The notes under the pieces: generated by a model
What the model saw: the letters and a program-made list of their open reading frames with translations, nothing else
Databases searched by the model: none
What the model was told of the DNA's origin: nothing
Program-made: the position numbers and the translations under genes
Shown here: in pieces, positions 9,390-17,786 of the stretch
Position numbering within the stretch: the first letter of the stretch is position 1
Layout: each line of letters starts with the position of its first letter
Source of the DNA: WTJY01 sp045105475
GTDB taxonomy: Bacteria > Chloroflexota > Anaerolineae > Promineifilales > Promineifilaceae
Assembly (NCBI GenBank): GCA_045105475.1
Contig: JBGCDP010000037.1
Span: 24,358-88,357 of the forward strand
Length of the DNA stretch: 64,000 bases
Direction of reading: 5' to 3'

Positions 9390-9438
9390 CAGTATTCGGT
9401 AGATCAGTGTGTGACACACGCCGATCTACCGAATACTG
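9390..9438. other. Long perfect hairpin between convergent genes
   Basis: Arms 9390-9405 and 9423-9438 are perfectly complementary over 16 bp (CAGTATTCGGTAGATC), with a loop that is itself partly self-complementary (GTGTG/CACAC). It separates the ABC exporter operon from the convergent lipoprotein gene and probably terminates or stabilises transcripts. It lacks a T-tract on either side, so it is not a canonical intrinsic terminator. Confidence 0.7.
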
Positions 9439-9454
9439 ATTCACCGCCTACTTG

Positions 9455-11926
9455 TTATTGTGTTGCCTTGTACGGCAAACAATCCTTTTCTGAATTTTCC
9501 TCGAACACCAGCGTTTCACTCCCTGCATCATCAACCGTATAGCCTGTATTCTTGATTACCAGACTGCCATCATCCTGCTGAATGAATTCGCAAACTTGTC
9601 GTCCAACTGGCTTTGGACCATCAGGCGTTACCCGATAGCGGCCGAAAACATACAGCGTGGCTGAGCCTCGATAGAAGGTCTTGATGTCACCATCGCCGAC
9701 AAACTCAGGTGAGATCAGTTCGTCGTAGGCTAAATTTTGCACGAAGCTGTTGCTGGCAGAATCGTAGAGCCAGTAGAAGTAGCTGATGTTTGGCCCGGCC
9801 GGGGTGAACTGCACAAGGCGAAAATCGGTGAATCCATCTAAGTTGATGTCTTCTGCGATAAACGACCCGTCGTTGTAAAAAATCGTTCCAGCTGTGCGGA
9901 TGTTTAAGCGTTGACGTGTGGTGCCGTTTTGAACCAAGTCGATTCCATTGATGACAACCCCGCTATTGTCGTTTGACTCGACGTTTAATACGGCCGTCGT
10001 CTCTCCCCACGGATTTAGCACAATCGCCTCATCTAGTGTGGCGCTGCCGCCTTCCCATTCGACGCTACCTTCGATCCCATAGGGCAAACATTCTTCTGTC
10101 GAGTTTTTCTGAGTCACAATCGTTCGATTGCCTGCAGCATCAACTGAGTAAAGGATATTCTCAATGATCAGCGAGCCATCATCTTGCGGCTTAAACTCAC
10201 ACGACTGCCAGCCGATCAGCACGGGGCCTGCGGCCGTGATGTCGTAAAGCATTTGATCTGAGGAGGCAAGCCCTAAAGTCGAACGACTCATGATCTGATT
10301 GTTGGGCAAAATTTCCGGCCGCATCAGCACATCGAACGCTTCATTGCGGACAAACTGATTCGAGGCTGGGTCCCAAAGCCAATAGGCAAACGGGATGTTG
10401 CTCCCGGCCGGGCGAAATGCGGCCAAACGTAAATCAGTGAAGCCATCAAAGTTAATGTCTTCCGCTACAAACGTCTCATCTGAAAGGAAAATATCCCCTT
10501 GTGTCTGAAAATCGATTCGTTGTGTGGGGGTGCCGATCACTGAGCTGGGTGCATACAGGTCAAAACTTTCAACGATAAAGAAACTTTCATTAGATACCTG
10601 ACCATTGAAAATAACCTGTGTGTCACCCCACGGATTTAACGAGACAACCCTTGCGCCGGTTTCACCACCGCCGCCACCACTTACAATCGGTTCGTTGCGG
10701 ATGGTGAGTGACAATTCGTACCAATTGCCCTGGTGGCCGGGGCCAATCTCTAGGATATATTCTCCCCCTTCTGATAGAAGGCCAGTAAAGATTAACGCTT
10801 GAGCTATGTCTGCTTTGTATTCGATATTGGTTCCGGGTTTGTATAAACGCATCGGAAAATTACGCAAAGATATGAGCGATGCATTTAAATATTGGCCTTC
10901 TGCCACACCCAGTCGGTAACTGTGTATGGCATAGCTATTAAACACTTGATCAATTGACGCACTATCAGCCCCTGGCTCAAACTGAATGGAGCCAACCACT
11001 TTGGCCGGTGCCGTTGTCGTTGGATCTATAATCGATACCGTCAATTCATACGGGCCTGCGGGCCCTCCAACTTCGATGGTGTAGTCACCAGCGGCCGGGA
11101 GTGGCCCTGTTGTGATGTTGTTCGACCCACCCCCTGGAAAATAACTGTCATCGTTGGCACTGTTATAGGTGACGAATGTTGAATTCTCAGGGCCGTTCAG
11201 CGTAATGCTCATGATTTGCCCTTCGCCAGCGCCAAGCACATATAGATTGGGCGTGCCAGCATCCCCTGTTAGCGTTCCTTTGATCGTTGCGCTGACAGCA
11301 CCTGGCTCAAATTGAATCCGGCCGTCGTTTTGCTCAATCACCCCTGTAACTGGTTGATCTGGTGCTTCAGGTGTAACAATATCATCTGCGACTGGATTAG
11401 AAAGAGCCGCTTCAAATGAAAAAGGAGAGCCTGCTGCACCGTTAAAAAGCCTAAATTCATATGTGCCACTCACCGGAATCGTCCATTCTCGTCTACCTAC
11501 ATCTGATCGATCGATACCGATTGCTTCATCATTTTGAAATAGATTGAATCCGATATTAGGCTCACCTGATAGCACGACAGTCAGGACTTGCCCCGCCTCT
11601 GCCGAAAATTGGTATCGATTGGGTTCACCCTCTCTACGTTCACCACTTGCCGCAGCCACAGCGCCTTCGCCTGTCTCTGTAAATGTTAATGAGGTGATGC
11701 CGTCTGTTTGGCTTTGACTAGCGCTTGGCTGATCTGTATCGCCTGAACTATCAGGAGTCACTTGATCTGACTGCACCTCTATCACTGGCGTTTGTGAATC
11801 TGACGGAACGGTTGGTGTTTCTGGTTGATTTCCACCACACCCCACAAGTAGCAGCAAGACTCCACAATAGAAAAAGGCCATAGAATGGCCGTCAATCAAT
11901 TTTCTCAAGAAACTATTTCTAAACAT
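9455..11926 (-). CDS. Large modular lipoprotein: PPC-like and XAC2610/VCBS-like repeats
   Basis: The 823-residue protein has a hydrophobic leader ending in lipobox LVGCG, then a Ser/Thr/Gln-rich linker. Next come three beta-sandwich modules resembling bacterial pre-peptidase C-terminal domains (for example EPNRYQFSAEAGQVLTVVL). Two C-terminal copies of about 190 residues follow. Each starts with LNPWGDT/LNPWGET, carries a calcium-loop-like D-NFDG-TD or D-NLDGFTD with F-AYWLWD / FYWLYD, and ends with a W/RQxCEF..QDDGSL..E..C phrase. The latter resemble XAC2610-like inhibitor or FG-GAP/VCBS-type domains. Extracellular binding role is likely; no catalytic motif is seen. AGGAG precedes the ATG at 11926. 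Confidence 0.8.
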   Translation of the reverse strand: MFRNSFLRKLIDGHSMAFFYCGVLLLLVGCGGNQPETPTVPSDSQTPVIEVQSDQVTPDSSGDTDQPSASQSQTDGITSLTFTETGEGAVAAASGERREGEPNRYQFSAEAGQVLTVVLSGEPNIGFNLFQNDEAIGIDRSDVGRREWTIPVSGTYEFRLFNGAAGSPFSFEAALSNPVADDIVTPEAPDQPVTGVIEQNDGRIQFEPGAVSATIKGTLTGDAGTPNLYVLGAGEGQIMSITLNGPENSTFVTYNSANDDSYFPGGGSNNITTGPLPAAGDYTIEVGGPAGPYELTVSIIDPTTTAPAKVVGSIQFEPGADSASIDQVFNSYAIHSYRLGVAEGQYLNASLISLRNFPMRLYKPGTNIEYKADIAQALIFTGLLSEGGEYILEIGPGHQGNWYELSLTIRNEPIVSGGGGGETGARVVSLNPWGDTQVIFNGQVSNESFFIVESFDLYAPSSVIGTPTQRIDFQTQGDIFLSDETFVAEDINFDGFTDLRLAAFRPAGSNIPFAYWLWDPASNQFVRNEAFDVLMRPEILPNNQIMSRSTLGLASSDQMLYDITAAGPVLIGWQSCEFKPQDDGSLIIENILYSVDAAGNRTIVTQKNSTEECLPYGIEGSVEWEGGSATLDEAIVLNPWGETTAVLNVESNDNSGVVINGIDLVQNGTTRQRLNIRTAGTIFYNDGSFIAEDINLDGFTDFRLVQFTPAGPNISYFYWLYDSASNSFVQNLAYDELISPEFVGDGDIKTFYRGSATLYVFGRYRVTPDGPKPVGRQVCEFIQQDDGSLVIKNTGYTVDDAGSETLVFEENSEKDCLPYKATQ

Positions 11927-12305
11927 TTTAGCGTCTCCTAAATTTCATTTCCTTGGTAATAGATAATAGATCGTGGTTTATCCATGCAAAACCACAGAGT
12001 GGACAGATGCATTATTGAAGGCATGAGGCTTGGTTTCCAGCTTCAATGATGCGGAATAAGCGTTTCCAATTCGTTATCAATTGTTTCGGACAATTGTTTT
12101 TTGAAGATCGCCTAAGATATCTGTTTTCAACCGTTTCCCAAAATCTAAGCCTTCTCTATACCCACCGCTCAACAGAACGTTTCGCAGTCACACTGTCTTT
12201 ATGACCAAGACTGTGCCGATTGGCACTCCGTCATATGACTGTCTTCAAACTATGCTTCTTTTATATTCAATTTAACTCACTTGAAACAGCTTTGGAGGCA
12301 AAAAG
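11927..12305. other. Intergenic region upstream of the conserved membrane protein
   Basis: About 380 bp between divergent genes. Besides the 41-bp element at 12200-12240 it holds an imperfect hairpin (ATTGAAG ... CTTCAAT, about 12015-12048). No ORF or RNA gene is recognisable. Confidence 0.5.
12200..12240 (+). promoter_or_regulatory. 41-bp regulatory element, copy 1
   Basis: The element reads TATGAC, 8 variable bases, TGCC-GATT-GGCA, CTCCG, then TCATATGACT. It contains two dyads (TGCC-N4-GGCA and TCATATGA). The same element with identical spacing recurs at 13324-13364; the 27-bp core (12214-12240) differs at one base. It ends 65 bp before the start of the membrane protein gene. Confidence 0.65.
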
Positions 12306-13310
12306 ATGCAACAGACAGCAACATGGTATGAAGAACGGAAACATCGCACCGCTCATAATTTTATAGAAAAGATTTGGAATACTTCACCGCTCCTAACCGC
12401 AGTGACCATAGGGTATGTTCTCTTAGTTGGTTTCTGTTTGATCGGTTTGGTTATTGACGGCCGAACAGTATTGGGTGAGCCGGTCTGGATCAAGCCGCTT
12501 AAATTTGCTATCTCTAGCGTTGTCTACTGCGGCACAATCGCTTGGATGATGACTTATGTCGTCAACCGCCGTTGGGTCGGCCGAACAATTGCTGGAGCCA
12601 GCGCATTTTTCATGGTGATTGAAATAGCCTGTGTCGTTATTCAAGCGTCACGAGGGGTGCGCAGTCACTTTAATTTCAGCACAGATCTTGATGCAGCTAT
12701 TTTTGGTGTCATGGGGCTGATGATTACCGCACTATGGGCAGTCAATTTCATCCTCATCATCGTTCTAATGTTTCAACCATTTAAAGATTTCGCTTTCAAG
12801 ACCTCACTTATTTTGGGAATGATCGTCGCCTTAATTGGCGGAGCAATCGCGATGCCGATGCTTAATCAGACTACGGCCGCTCAGCAGGCGATTGAAGACA
12901 GCGGAGAAAGATCTAGTTTTCAAGGTGGCCACACACTTGGAGCCGAAGACGGTGGTGAAGGGCTTCCATTTGTTGGTTGGAGCACAACACACGGCGATTT
13001 ACGCCCAGCCCACTTTTTAGGATTACACGGATTACAGCTTATCCCGCTATTGGGAATGTTTATTAATCGACGTTGGAGTCAATTCACAGTCGGCCGACGG
13101 ACGTTCATGGTCTTCATCGGCGCAATGGCTTATCTAGGAATCATGTATGCCTTATTTCAACAGGCGATGAACCAACTGCCAATCACTAGTTTTGACACGG
13201 TTACCACGCTCATTCTAATTTTAGTCACTGTCTCATACGGAACTTTGTGGAATATGGCAATCAAAGGCGGCCGGACACAGACAGGGCAATTAGCAGAGTC
13301 ATATCGATAA
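12306..13310 (+). CDS. Conserved polytopic membrane protein of unknown function
   Basis: The 334-residue protein has about seven or eight hydrophobic segments. Conserved-looking phrases include PVWIKPLKFAIS after the first helix, SRGVRSHFN in the middle, and DGGEGLPFVGWSTTHGDLRPAHFLGLHGLQ before the last helices. I recognise this pattern from uncharacterised membrane proteins in diverse bacteria but know no function. The paired His residues in the HGD...HFLGLHGLQ region could bind metal or heme. GGAGG at 12293-12297 sets the start. It is flanked by two copies of a 41-bp element, which suggests control by a dedicated regulator together with the next gene. Confidence 0.8.
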   Translation: MQQTATWYEERKHRTAHNFIEKIWNTSPLLTAVTIGYVLLVGFCLIGLVIDGRTVLGEPVWIKPLKFAISSVVYCGTIAWMMTYVVNRRWVGRTIAGASAFFMVIEIACVVIQASRGVRSHFNFSTDLDAAIFGVMGLMITALWAVNFILIIVLMFQPFKDFAFKTSLILGMIVALIGGAIAMPMLNQTTAAQQAIEDSGERSSFQGGHTLGAEDGGEGLPFVGWSTTHGDLRPAHFLGLHGLQLIPLLGMFINRRWSQFTVGRRTFMVFIGAMAYLGIMYALFQQAMNQLPITSFDTVTTLILILVTVSYGTLWNMAIKGGRTQTGQLAESYR

Positions 13311-13323
13311 ATTAGCCCCTGCA

Positions 13324-13364
13324 TATGACTTAGAACATGCCGCTTGGCACTCCGTCATATGACT
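13324..13364 (+). promoter_or_regulatory. 41-bp regulatory element, copy 2
   Basis: Same architecture as 12200-12240: TATGAC, 8 bases, TGCC-GCTT-GGCA, CTCCG, TCATATGACT. It lies 125 bp before the head-GIN lipoprotein start, and just after the membrane protein's stop codon. Confidence 0.65.
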
Positions 13365-13439
13365 TAAAAATATCTAAACTAAACGTAGTACTGAAATAAA
13401 GCAGACGACTGATTCAAATCAAGACTCTGCATAGCACAA

Positions 13440-13464
13440 GGGCCGGATAATCTTCATCCGGCCC
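13440..13464 (+). promoter_or_regulatory. 5'-leader hairpin of the head-GIN gene
   Basis: Perfect 9-bp stem GGGCCGGAT / ATCCGGCCC with a 7-nt loop, followed by an A-rich stretch. It ends 25 nt before the ATG at 13490 and immediately upstream of the AAAGGAAG ribosome-binding site, so it could influence translation or mRNA stability. The lack of a T-run argues against a terminator. Confidence 0.5.
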
Positions 13465-13489
13465 AAAAATAAATAAAAGGAAGAAAATC

Positions 13490-14209
13490 ATGTTCAAAAA
13501 ATTAATCACCATATTCGTTTTAATCACTGTCATTGCAAGCTTTGGCTTAGTGGGGTGTGCAGTTGCAGTTAGAGGGTCGGGCGATGTCATAGAAGAAACA
13601 CGTGAGATCAGCAATTTTGATCGTGTTGCACTTGATGGTATGGGCGAAATCATTCTCACTCAGGGCGAAACGACCTCATTGATTGTTGAAGCTGAGGACA
13701 ACCTGATGCAATACATTAAAACGACTGTCAGAGGGGATGAATTAACAATCAATATACAATCCCGTCGGCCTATTATCCCTTCACGATCGATCAAGTTTTA
13801 TATCACGACTCCTAATCTTGAAGCTGTCTCAGTTGATGGCGCTGGTGTTGTCAGTATCGATGAGCTGGATACAGATTCTCTAAAATTAAGCATGGATGGC
13901 AGTGGCTACATGAACATCGATGAGCTAGATGCCAGTGAATTACTAATCGACATCAATGGGCTGGGCGATTTAGATGTTGCCGGTTCAACCAATTCGCTTG
14001 AAATCGATATTGATGGATCGGGAAATTTCAACGGCCGCAACCTTGAAAGCCAAACGGCCTCAATTGATATTGATGGGTTGGGAAATGCAACAATCAATGT
14101 TGAAAACAGCTTGGACGTCAACGTAGACGGTAGCGGTCAAGTTACTTATTATGGCGATCCGGTTGTGTCACAAGACATCAACGGCTTGGGTCGAGTTGTA
14201 CGGAAATAG
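13490..14209 (+). CDS. Head GIN domain (DUF2807) lipoprotein
   Basis: The 239-residue protein has lipobox LVGCA near residue 23, then a head-GIN domain starting GSGDVIEETREISNFDRVALDGMGEI. The body is a run of short degenerate strands with D-G/N-G-G/S-G turns (SVDGAGVVSI, SMDGSGYMNI, DINGLGDLDV, DIDGSGNFNG, DIDGLGNATI), which in this family fold into a right-handed beta helix. Family function is poorly defined (putative adhesin or envelope-stress associated). The ribosome-binding site is AAAGGAAG. A strong terminator follows at 14268. Confidence 0.88.
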   Translation: MFKKLITIFVLITVIASFGLVGCAVAVRGSGDVIEETREISNFDRVALDGMGEIILTQGETTSLIVEAEDNLMQYIKTTVRGDELTINIQSRRPIIPSRSIKFYITTPNLEAVSVDGAGVVSIDELDTDSLKLSMDGSGYMNIDELDASELLIDINGLGDLDVAGSTNSLEIDIDGSGNFNGRNLESQTASIDIDGLGNATINVENSLDVNVDGSGQVTYYGDPVVSQDINGLGRVVRK

Positions 14210-14267
14210 AATGGTTGAGGATCTAAAAGAACTGCCTCTTTGTTCATTTAGATCATGTTAATCTCAT

Positions 14268-14298
14268 GCCCGCCGGATTTTTTGTTCGGCGGGCGTTT
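14268..14298 (+). terminator. Rho-independent terminator after the head-GIN gene
   Basis: GC-rich stem GCCCGCCG / CGGCGGGC around a T-rich loop, followed by GTTTTC. It lies about 60 bp past the stop. Confidence 0.85.
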
Positions 14299-14372
14299 TC
14301 GTTCCTGGAAAAAACATCTAAAACACGATACGATGCACAAGGTTTAACCTCAGGCTCGATTAGGAAATCGCT

Positions 14373-15704
14373 ATGGAAAATGATTCTGAATTAACAAAGA
14401 TCGATATTTTATTTGATCAGCTATCCCGCTTTCAAAAACAGATCAGCCGCATACTCCCTAAAAAAGAAAAACGGGTCTCGCAGCAGCTCCCGATTGTCAA
14501 ACCTGTACACCCTAAAATTACGGCACTTTTATTTGTAGCAGTGGCTCTAATAACATTTGTTTTTATCGTTCTTGAATTCTTCATTTTCGATATCCCTAGT
14601 CGCACTTTAACGGGTGACATGCTCGCGTTGAACATCACTCTAGTGAGCGTGTTTGGCAGCCTCTTTCTCTTCTACATCGTGTTTGATCGATTCCCCGTGT
14701 TTGTCAACATTCTGGTTTTTTTGCAAACATCCATCCTTGTTGCGCTGATGGTTCTCAATCCAGGAAGCTCAACTGATTTCATGGTGCTTGGCTTCCCACT
14801 CAGTGCAATGGCGGCTTTCTTTTTGCCAACAGGGAATGCCGCTTTTTGGTTGGTTTTATTCTTTGTTATTGGCGAAGTGAATGTAACTTATCTATTTGGG
14901 TTTGAAGAAACATTAAGCTATGCAACCTCGGCCGGCGCTTTTGCTGCGTTTGGTGTGGTTGGGGCACTTGTCCGGCGTAGTAACGAAGCTTACTACTCGA
15001 TTGAAGCTCTGTATGACGAGCTACATGGCACCCACATGCAGCTAACCCGCTATTCTGAAGGGGTGCGTCAGCTAGCCGTATCTGAAGAGCGGAACCGGGT
15101 AGCGCGTGAGATGCACGACTCATTGGGTCATTCGCTAACGGTTGCTGTTGTGCAACTTGAAGGGGCTGGACGATTGATTCCGAAAGATCCCGATCGTGCA
15201 GTTGGCATCATCAGCAACATGCGTGAGCAGCTAAAAAACGCGCTCACTGAATTGCGCACGACGTTGGCTCAATTACGGTCAGATGATCCTGATGAAGTGG
15301 TTGGTAATCTGGCGATGGCACTCACAGAGTTGAAGCTAAACTTTATGCAAGCGACAGCGCTGGAGATTCAGTTGGATTTGCCGGACCATTTGCCATCTCT
15401 CGACACTGAGCAGCGCTTGGCCATTTTCCGGGCGGCCCAAGAAGGGCTGACCAATGTTCAGCGGCATGCTGAAGCGAATAAAGTCTGGATCACGCTTGAC
15501 CCCAACGAGGCTGGAATCACACTAACTGTGGCCGATAATGGCAAAGGGTTTCCGAAAGAAATTGCTGACGGCCGGTTTGGGATTCGGGGCATGCAAGAAC
15601 GCGCAGAATTTTTCGGTGGGTCACTCAAGCGTAAAAACCGGCCGGATGGTGGTGGCGAGCTAATTTTTACTATTCCGTTTGAAATTCCAGTTAGAGATGA
15701 GTAA
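14373..15704 (+). CDS. Membrane sensor histidine kinase (NarL/LiaS/DesK type)
   Basis: The 443-residue protein has six hydrophobic segments between about residues 50 and 200, then a HisKA_3 dimerisation helix with phospho-acceptor His248 in AREMHDSLGH. The ATPase domain has an N-box-like EGLTNVQRHAEA, DNGKGFP and GIRGMQERAEFFGGSL. There is no large extracytoplasmic sensor loop, so it probably senses the membrane or a ligand within it. The cognate response regulator follows after 50 bp. AGGAAA lies upstream of the ATG. Confidence 0.95.
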   Translation: MENDSELTKIDILFDQLSRFQKQISRILPKKEKRVSQQLPIVKPVHPKITALLFVAVALITFVFIVLEFFIFDIPSRTLTGDMLALNITLVSVFGSLFLFYIVFDRFPVFVNILVFLQTSILVALMVLNPGSSTDFMVLGFPLSAMAAFFLPTGNAAFWLVLFFVIGEVNVTYLFGFEETLSYATSAGAFAAFGVVGALVRRSNEAYYSIEALYDELHGTHMQLTRYSEGVRQLAVSEERNRVAREMHDSLGHSLTVAVVQLEGAGRLIPKDPDRAVGIISNMREQLKNALTELRTTLAQLRSDDPDEVVGNLAMALTELKLNFMQATALEIQLDLPDHLPSLDTEQRLAIFRAAQEGLTNVQRHAEANKVWITLDPNEAGITLTVADNGKGFPKEIADGRFGIRGMQERAEFFGGSLKRKNRPDGGGELIFTIPFEIPVRDE

Positions 15705-15754
15705 AGAAGCCTGCACAGGCAGTTCTCTTTTCGCTCATATCTACGTTTTAACCT

Positions 15755-16408
15755 ATGACTGAAACAATAAAAGTAATTATCGTTGATGATCAACGTCTCA
15801 TGCGGGATGGATTGCGCCTGCTGCTTGAGCTAGAAGATGGCATTGAAGTTATTGGCGAAGCGGCCGATGGGAAAGAAGGCGTCACCACGTTTCACGAGCT
15901 TCAACCTGACATTGTGCTCATGGATATCCGCATGCCAAATATGACCGGCATTGAGGCGACTCAAGAAATCCTACGCACGAACCCTAAGGCTCGAATCATC
16001 ATCCTAACAACGTTTGATGACGACGATTTAATCATGCAGGGGATTCAGGCGGGTGCGTTAGGCTACATGCTTAAAGATCTGTCGGGCGAAGAATTAGCGG
16101 CCGCCATTCAAACTGTAATGGCGGGCGGCTCTCAGCTTGATGCCCGAGTAACACGCAAGCTACTGGGGCAAATCACCAATCCAGCCGCGGCGAAAAAACC
16201 GGCTAAAGTTGAAACTGACCTTTTGACTGATCGTGAAGTTGAAATCCTCAAGCTTGTCGCTGAAGGGTTTAGCAATCCAGAAATCTCACGCCAACTCTAT
16301 TTGGCGGAGGGGACAGTCAAAAACTATGTGAGCGGCATTATCCAGAAAATGGACGTTCGTGATCGGGTTCAGGCGGCTATGCAGGCAAAAGAGCTAGGAA
16401 TAATTTAA
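15755..16408 (+). CDS. NarL/LuxR-type response regulator
   Basis: The 217-residue protein has an N-terminal receiver domain (acidic pocket VDDQRL, phospho-Asp57 in DIVLMDIRMPN, LTTFDDDD, and K in LKD) and a C-terminal LuxR helix-turn-helix (LTDREVEILKLVAEGFSNPEISRQL..EGTVKNYVSGI). It is the partner of the kinase just upstream. The GNAT gene starts 3 bp after its stop. Confidence 0.97.
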   Translation: MTETIKVIIVDDQRLMRDGLRLLLELEDGIEVIGEAADGKEGVTTFHELQPDIVLMDIRMPNMTGIEATQEILRTNPKARIIILTTFDDDDLIMQGIQAGALGYMLKDLSGEELAAAIQTVMAGGSQLDARVTRKLLGQITNPAAAKKPAKVETDLLTDREVEILKLVAEGFSNPEISRQLYLAEGTVKNYVSGIIQKMDVRDRVQAAMQAKELGII

Positions 16409-16411
16409 GAG

Positions 16412-17164
16412 ATGCAATCACCCATCGAGATTGAACAGTTGGCTTTAAATGCTTGGCCGGGATTAAACACATATTTGCATGCTGGCTTGGTTGTGCGCTG
16501 GGCCGATGGGTATACCAAGCGGGCTAATTCAGCCACAGCCCTGTTTGATGCTTCATGGACGGCCGATAAGCAGCAGTGGGTCGAAGCCTTTTATGCGCAG
16601 CGTAACCAACGGCCGATTTTTCGTTTGTTGAGCTTTACCCAGCCAGAAATTCTTGATCAAAAGCTAAAGGCGGCCGGTTATGAGCAACTCGATCTCACCG
16701 CTGTCATGGCCATCGATTTGCACACTTTACACTCAGAAAATGAGATAGACGGCCGTTGCCAAATCATCCCGCTAGATGAATGGCTTGAAATATTTCATGA
16801 GTTGGACAGATCAAAATTGGGTGAGGAGAAAACACGTCTGCACCATGCTCTGCTTCAACAAATACCGGGGAAAGTGTGCCCAATGGTTTTGTATTCTGGA
16901 GAAGGGTTGAATCGAGAACCGGCCGCGTGTGGGTTAGGCGTACTCGATGGGGGAGCAATTGGCCTGTTTGATATTATTACGGCCGAGAATCACCGTCGTC
17001 GTGGATTTGGAAAATTATTGATGGCTTCGCTTCTTGTATGTGGCATTCAAAGCGGTGCAAATGTCGGCTATCTGCAAGTTGTTGAGAAAAATTATCCCGC
17101 AATTGCCCTTTATCAAAAGCTAGGCTTTGCTCAACTGTATCGCTATTGGTATAGAGCCAAATAA
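16412..17164 (+). CDS. GNAT family N-acetyltransferase
   Basis: The 250-residue protein has the acetyl-CoA-binding motif A in its C-terminal third: HRRRGFGKLLMASLL, followed by the beta-bulge and YLQVVEKNYPAIALYQKLGF. The N-terminal 130 residues are divergent, as in two-domain GNATs. It starts 3 bp after the response regulator stop, so it is in the two-component operon. Acceptor substrate is unknown. Confidence 0.88.
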   Translation: MQSPIEIEQLALNAWPGLNTYLHAGLVVRWADGYTKRANSATALFDASWTADKQQWVEAFYAQRNQRPIFRLLSFTQPEILDQKLKAAGYEQLDLTAVMAIDLHTLHSENEIDGRCQIIPLDEWLEIFHELDRSKLGEEKTRLHHALLQQIPGKVCPMVLYSGEGLNREPAACGLGVLDGGAIGLFDIITAENHRRRGFGKLLMASLLVCGIQSGANVGYLQVVEKNYPAIALYQKLGFAQLYRYWYRAK

Positions 17165-17210
17165 TCTTTGTTGGGAACAAGGGATTCTTAGCTTCATAGA
17201 CTTTCCAATA

Positions 17211-17244
17211 AAAAAGCCGATCCTAACTGGATCAGCTTTAAAAA
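17211..17244. terminator. Bidirectional terminator between GNAT and SWIM genes
   Basis: Stem AAAGC-CGATCC / GGATCA-GCTTT with a 5-nt loop. On the minus strand it is followed by TTTTTTATT, serving the SWIM gene. It also lies about 50 bp past the GNAT stop on the + strand. Confidence 0.75.
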
Positions 17245-17266
17245 GTATAAATAAAGATGTTTTTAG

Positions 17267-17521
17267 CTAGGCTGTTACAGTTTGAGGAGCCGGGGCGATC
17301 ATATCCCCCAAAACACGCTCCATCGCCATTGTGTGGCTGCAGAAGCCCCTCGTACTAAAGAACTGGCAGTCACATTGCCAGTTGCCTTCCTTAAATCCTA
17401 CATCATGCACAGATTCATTATCACCACTTAAACGGACAGAAAAGTTGTCAAACTGAATTCGCTCAGGTTCAGCTGCATACATTTTAGCTTTCTCGATCTT
17501 TCCGATTAATGCGTAATCCAT
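17267..17521 (-). CDS. Small SWIM zinc-finger protein
   Basis: The 84-residue protein carries a SWIM motif, C-D-C-(7 residues)-C-S-H (CDCQFFSTRGFCSH), in its C-terminal half. SWIM fingers bind zinc and mediate DNA or protein contacts. The rest is a short beta-rich N-terminus, so this is close to a stand-alone finger. GGAGG precedes the ATG at 17521. Its likely promoter is 240 bp upstream, ahead of a small broken ORF and a terminator-like hairpin. Confidence 0.85.
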   Translation of the reverse strand: MDYALIGKIEKAKMYAAEPERIQFDNFSVRLSGDNESVHDVGFKEGNWQCDCQFFSTRGFCSHTMAMERVLGDMIAPAPQTVTA

Positions 17522-17569
17522 TTATTGTTACCTCCGGTAAGTTGTTAAATTCTTCTCTGAAATAGCTGG

Positions 17570-17751
17570 TTAATTGGATTGCTCTCCAGCTATTAGCTTG
17601 TGCCACCAATCAGTTTTGATAGCCTTAAATTCAGGCAAAAAAAAACGCACGTGCGGAGGGCGCGTGCGTTTAGTCAAAATTCTTTGTTCGAGGTTGAAGT
17701 TATCTTTATAGATATCTTCTGATTCAAAATCTTCGATATTTTTACCTTCAT
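17570..17751 (-). pseudogene. Small ORF upstream of the SWIM gene, frame broken in an A5 run
   Basis: From ATG 17751 the literal frame gives only 25 codons. The -1 frame, entered at a five-base homopolymer (T-run 17739-17743 on +), is open for 56 further codons to a TAA at 17570-17572. With one extra A the product would be 60 residues: MKVKNIEDFE, an acidic start, then LEQRILTKRTRPPHVRFFLP, and EFKAIKTDWWHKLIAGEQSN at the end. Its composition and codon choice look like a real protein. Possible causes are a sequencing indel, a true frameshift mutation, or programmed slippage. The ATG lies 7 nt after a -10 box, so the message would be leaderless. I do not recognise the protein. The SWIM gene starts 48 bp downstream. 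Confidence 0.5.
17637..17671 (-). terminator. Intrinsic-terminator-like hairpin inside the SWIM leader
   Basis: Arms AAACGCACG and CGTGCGTTT (17663-17671 and 17643-17651) are followed on the minus strand by a run of nine Ts overlapping the stem foot. By itself this is a good terminator about 110 nt after the predicted transcription start. It lies within the broken small ORF, where it would encode the RTRPPHVRFF segment. It may act as an attenuator for the SWIM gene. Confidence 0.65.
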
Positions 17752-17758
17752 GTTTTTT

Positions 17759-17786
17759 AGTATAGTAACTCTAAAGCATTTGTCAA
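17759..17786 (-). promoter_or_regulatory. Sigma-70 promoter of the small ORF/SWIM unit
   Basis: TTGACA (17781-17786), 16-bp spacer, TATACT (17759-17764), then 7 nt to ATG. This is the best promoter match in the window. Predicted start of transcription coincides with the ATG. Confidence 0.8.
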
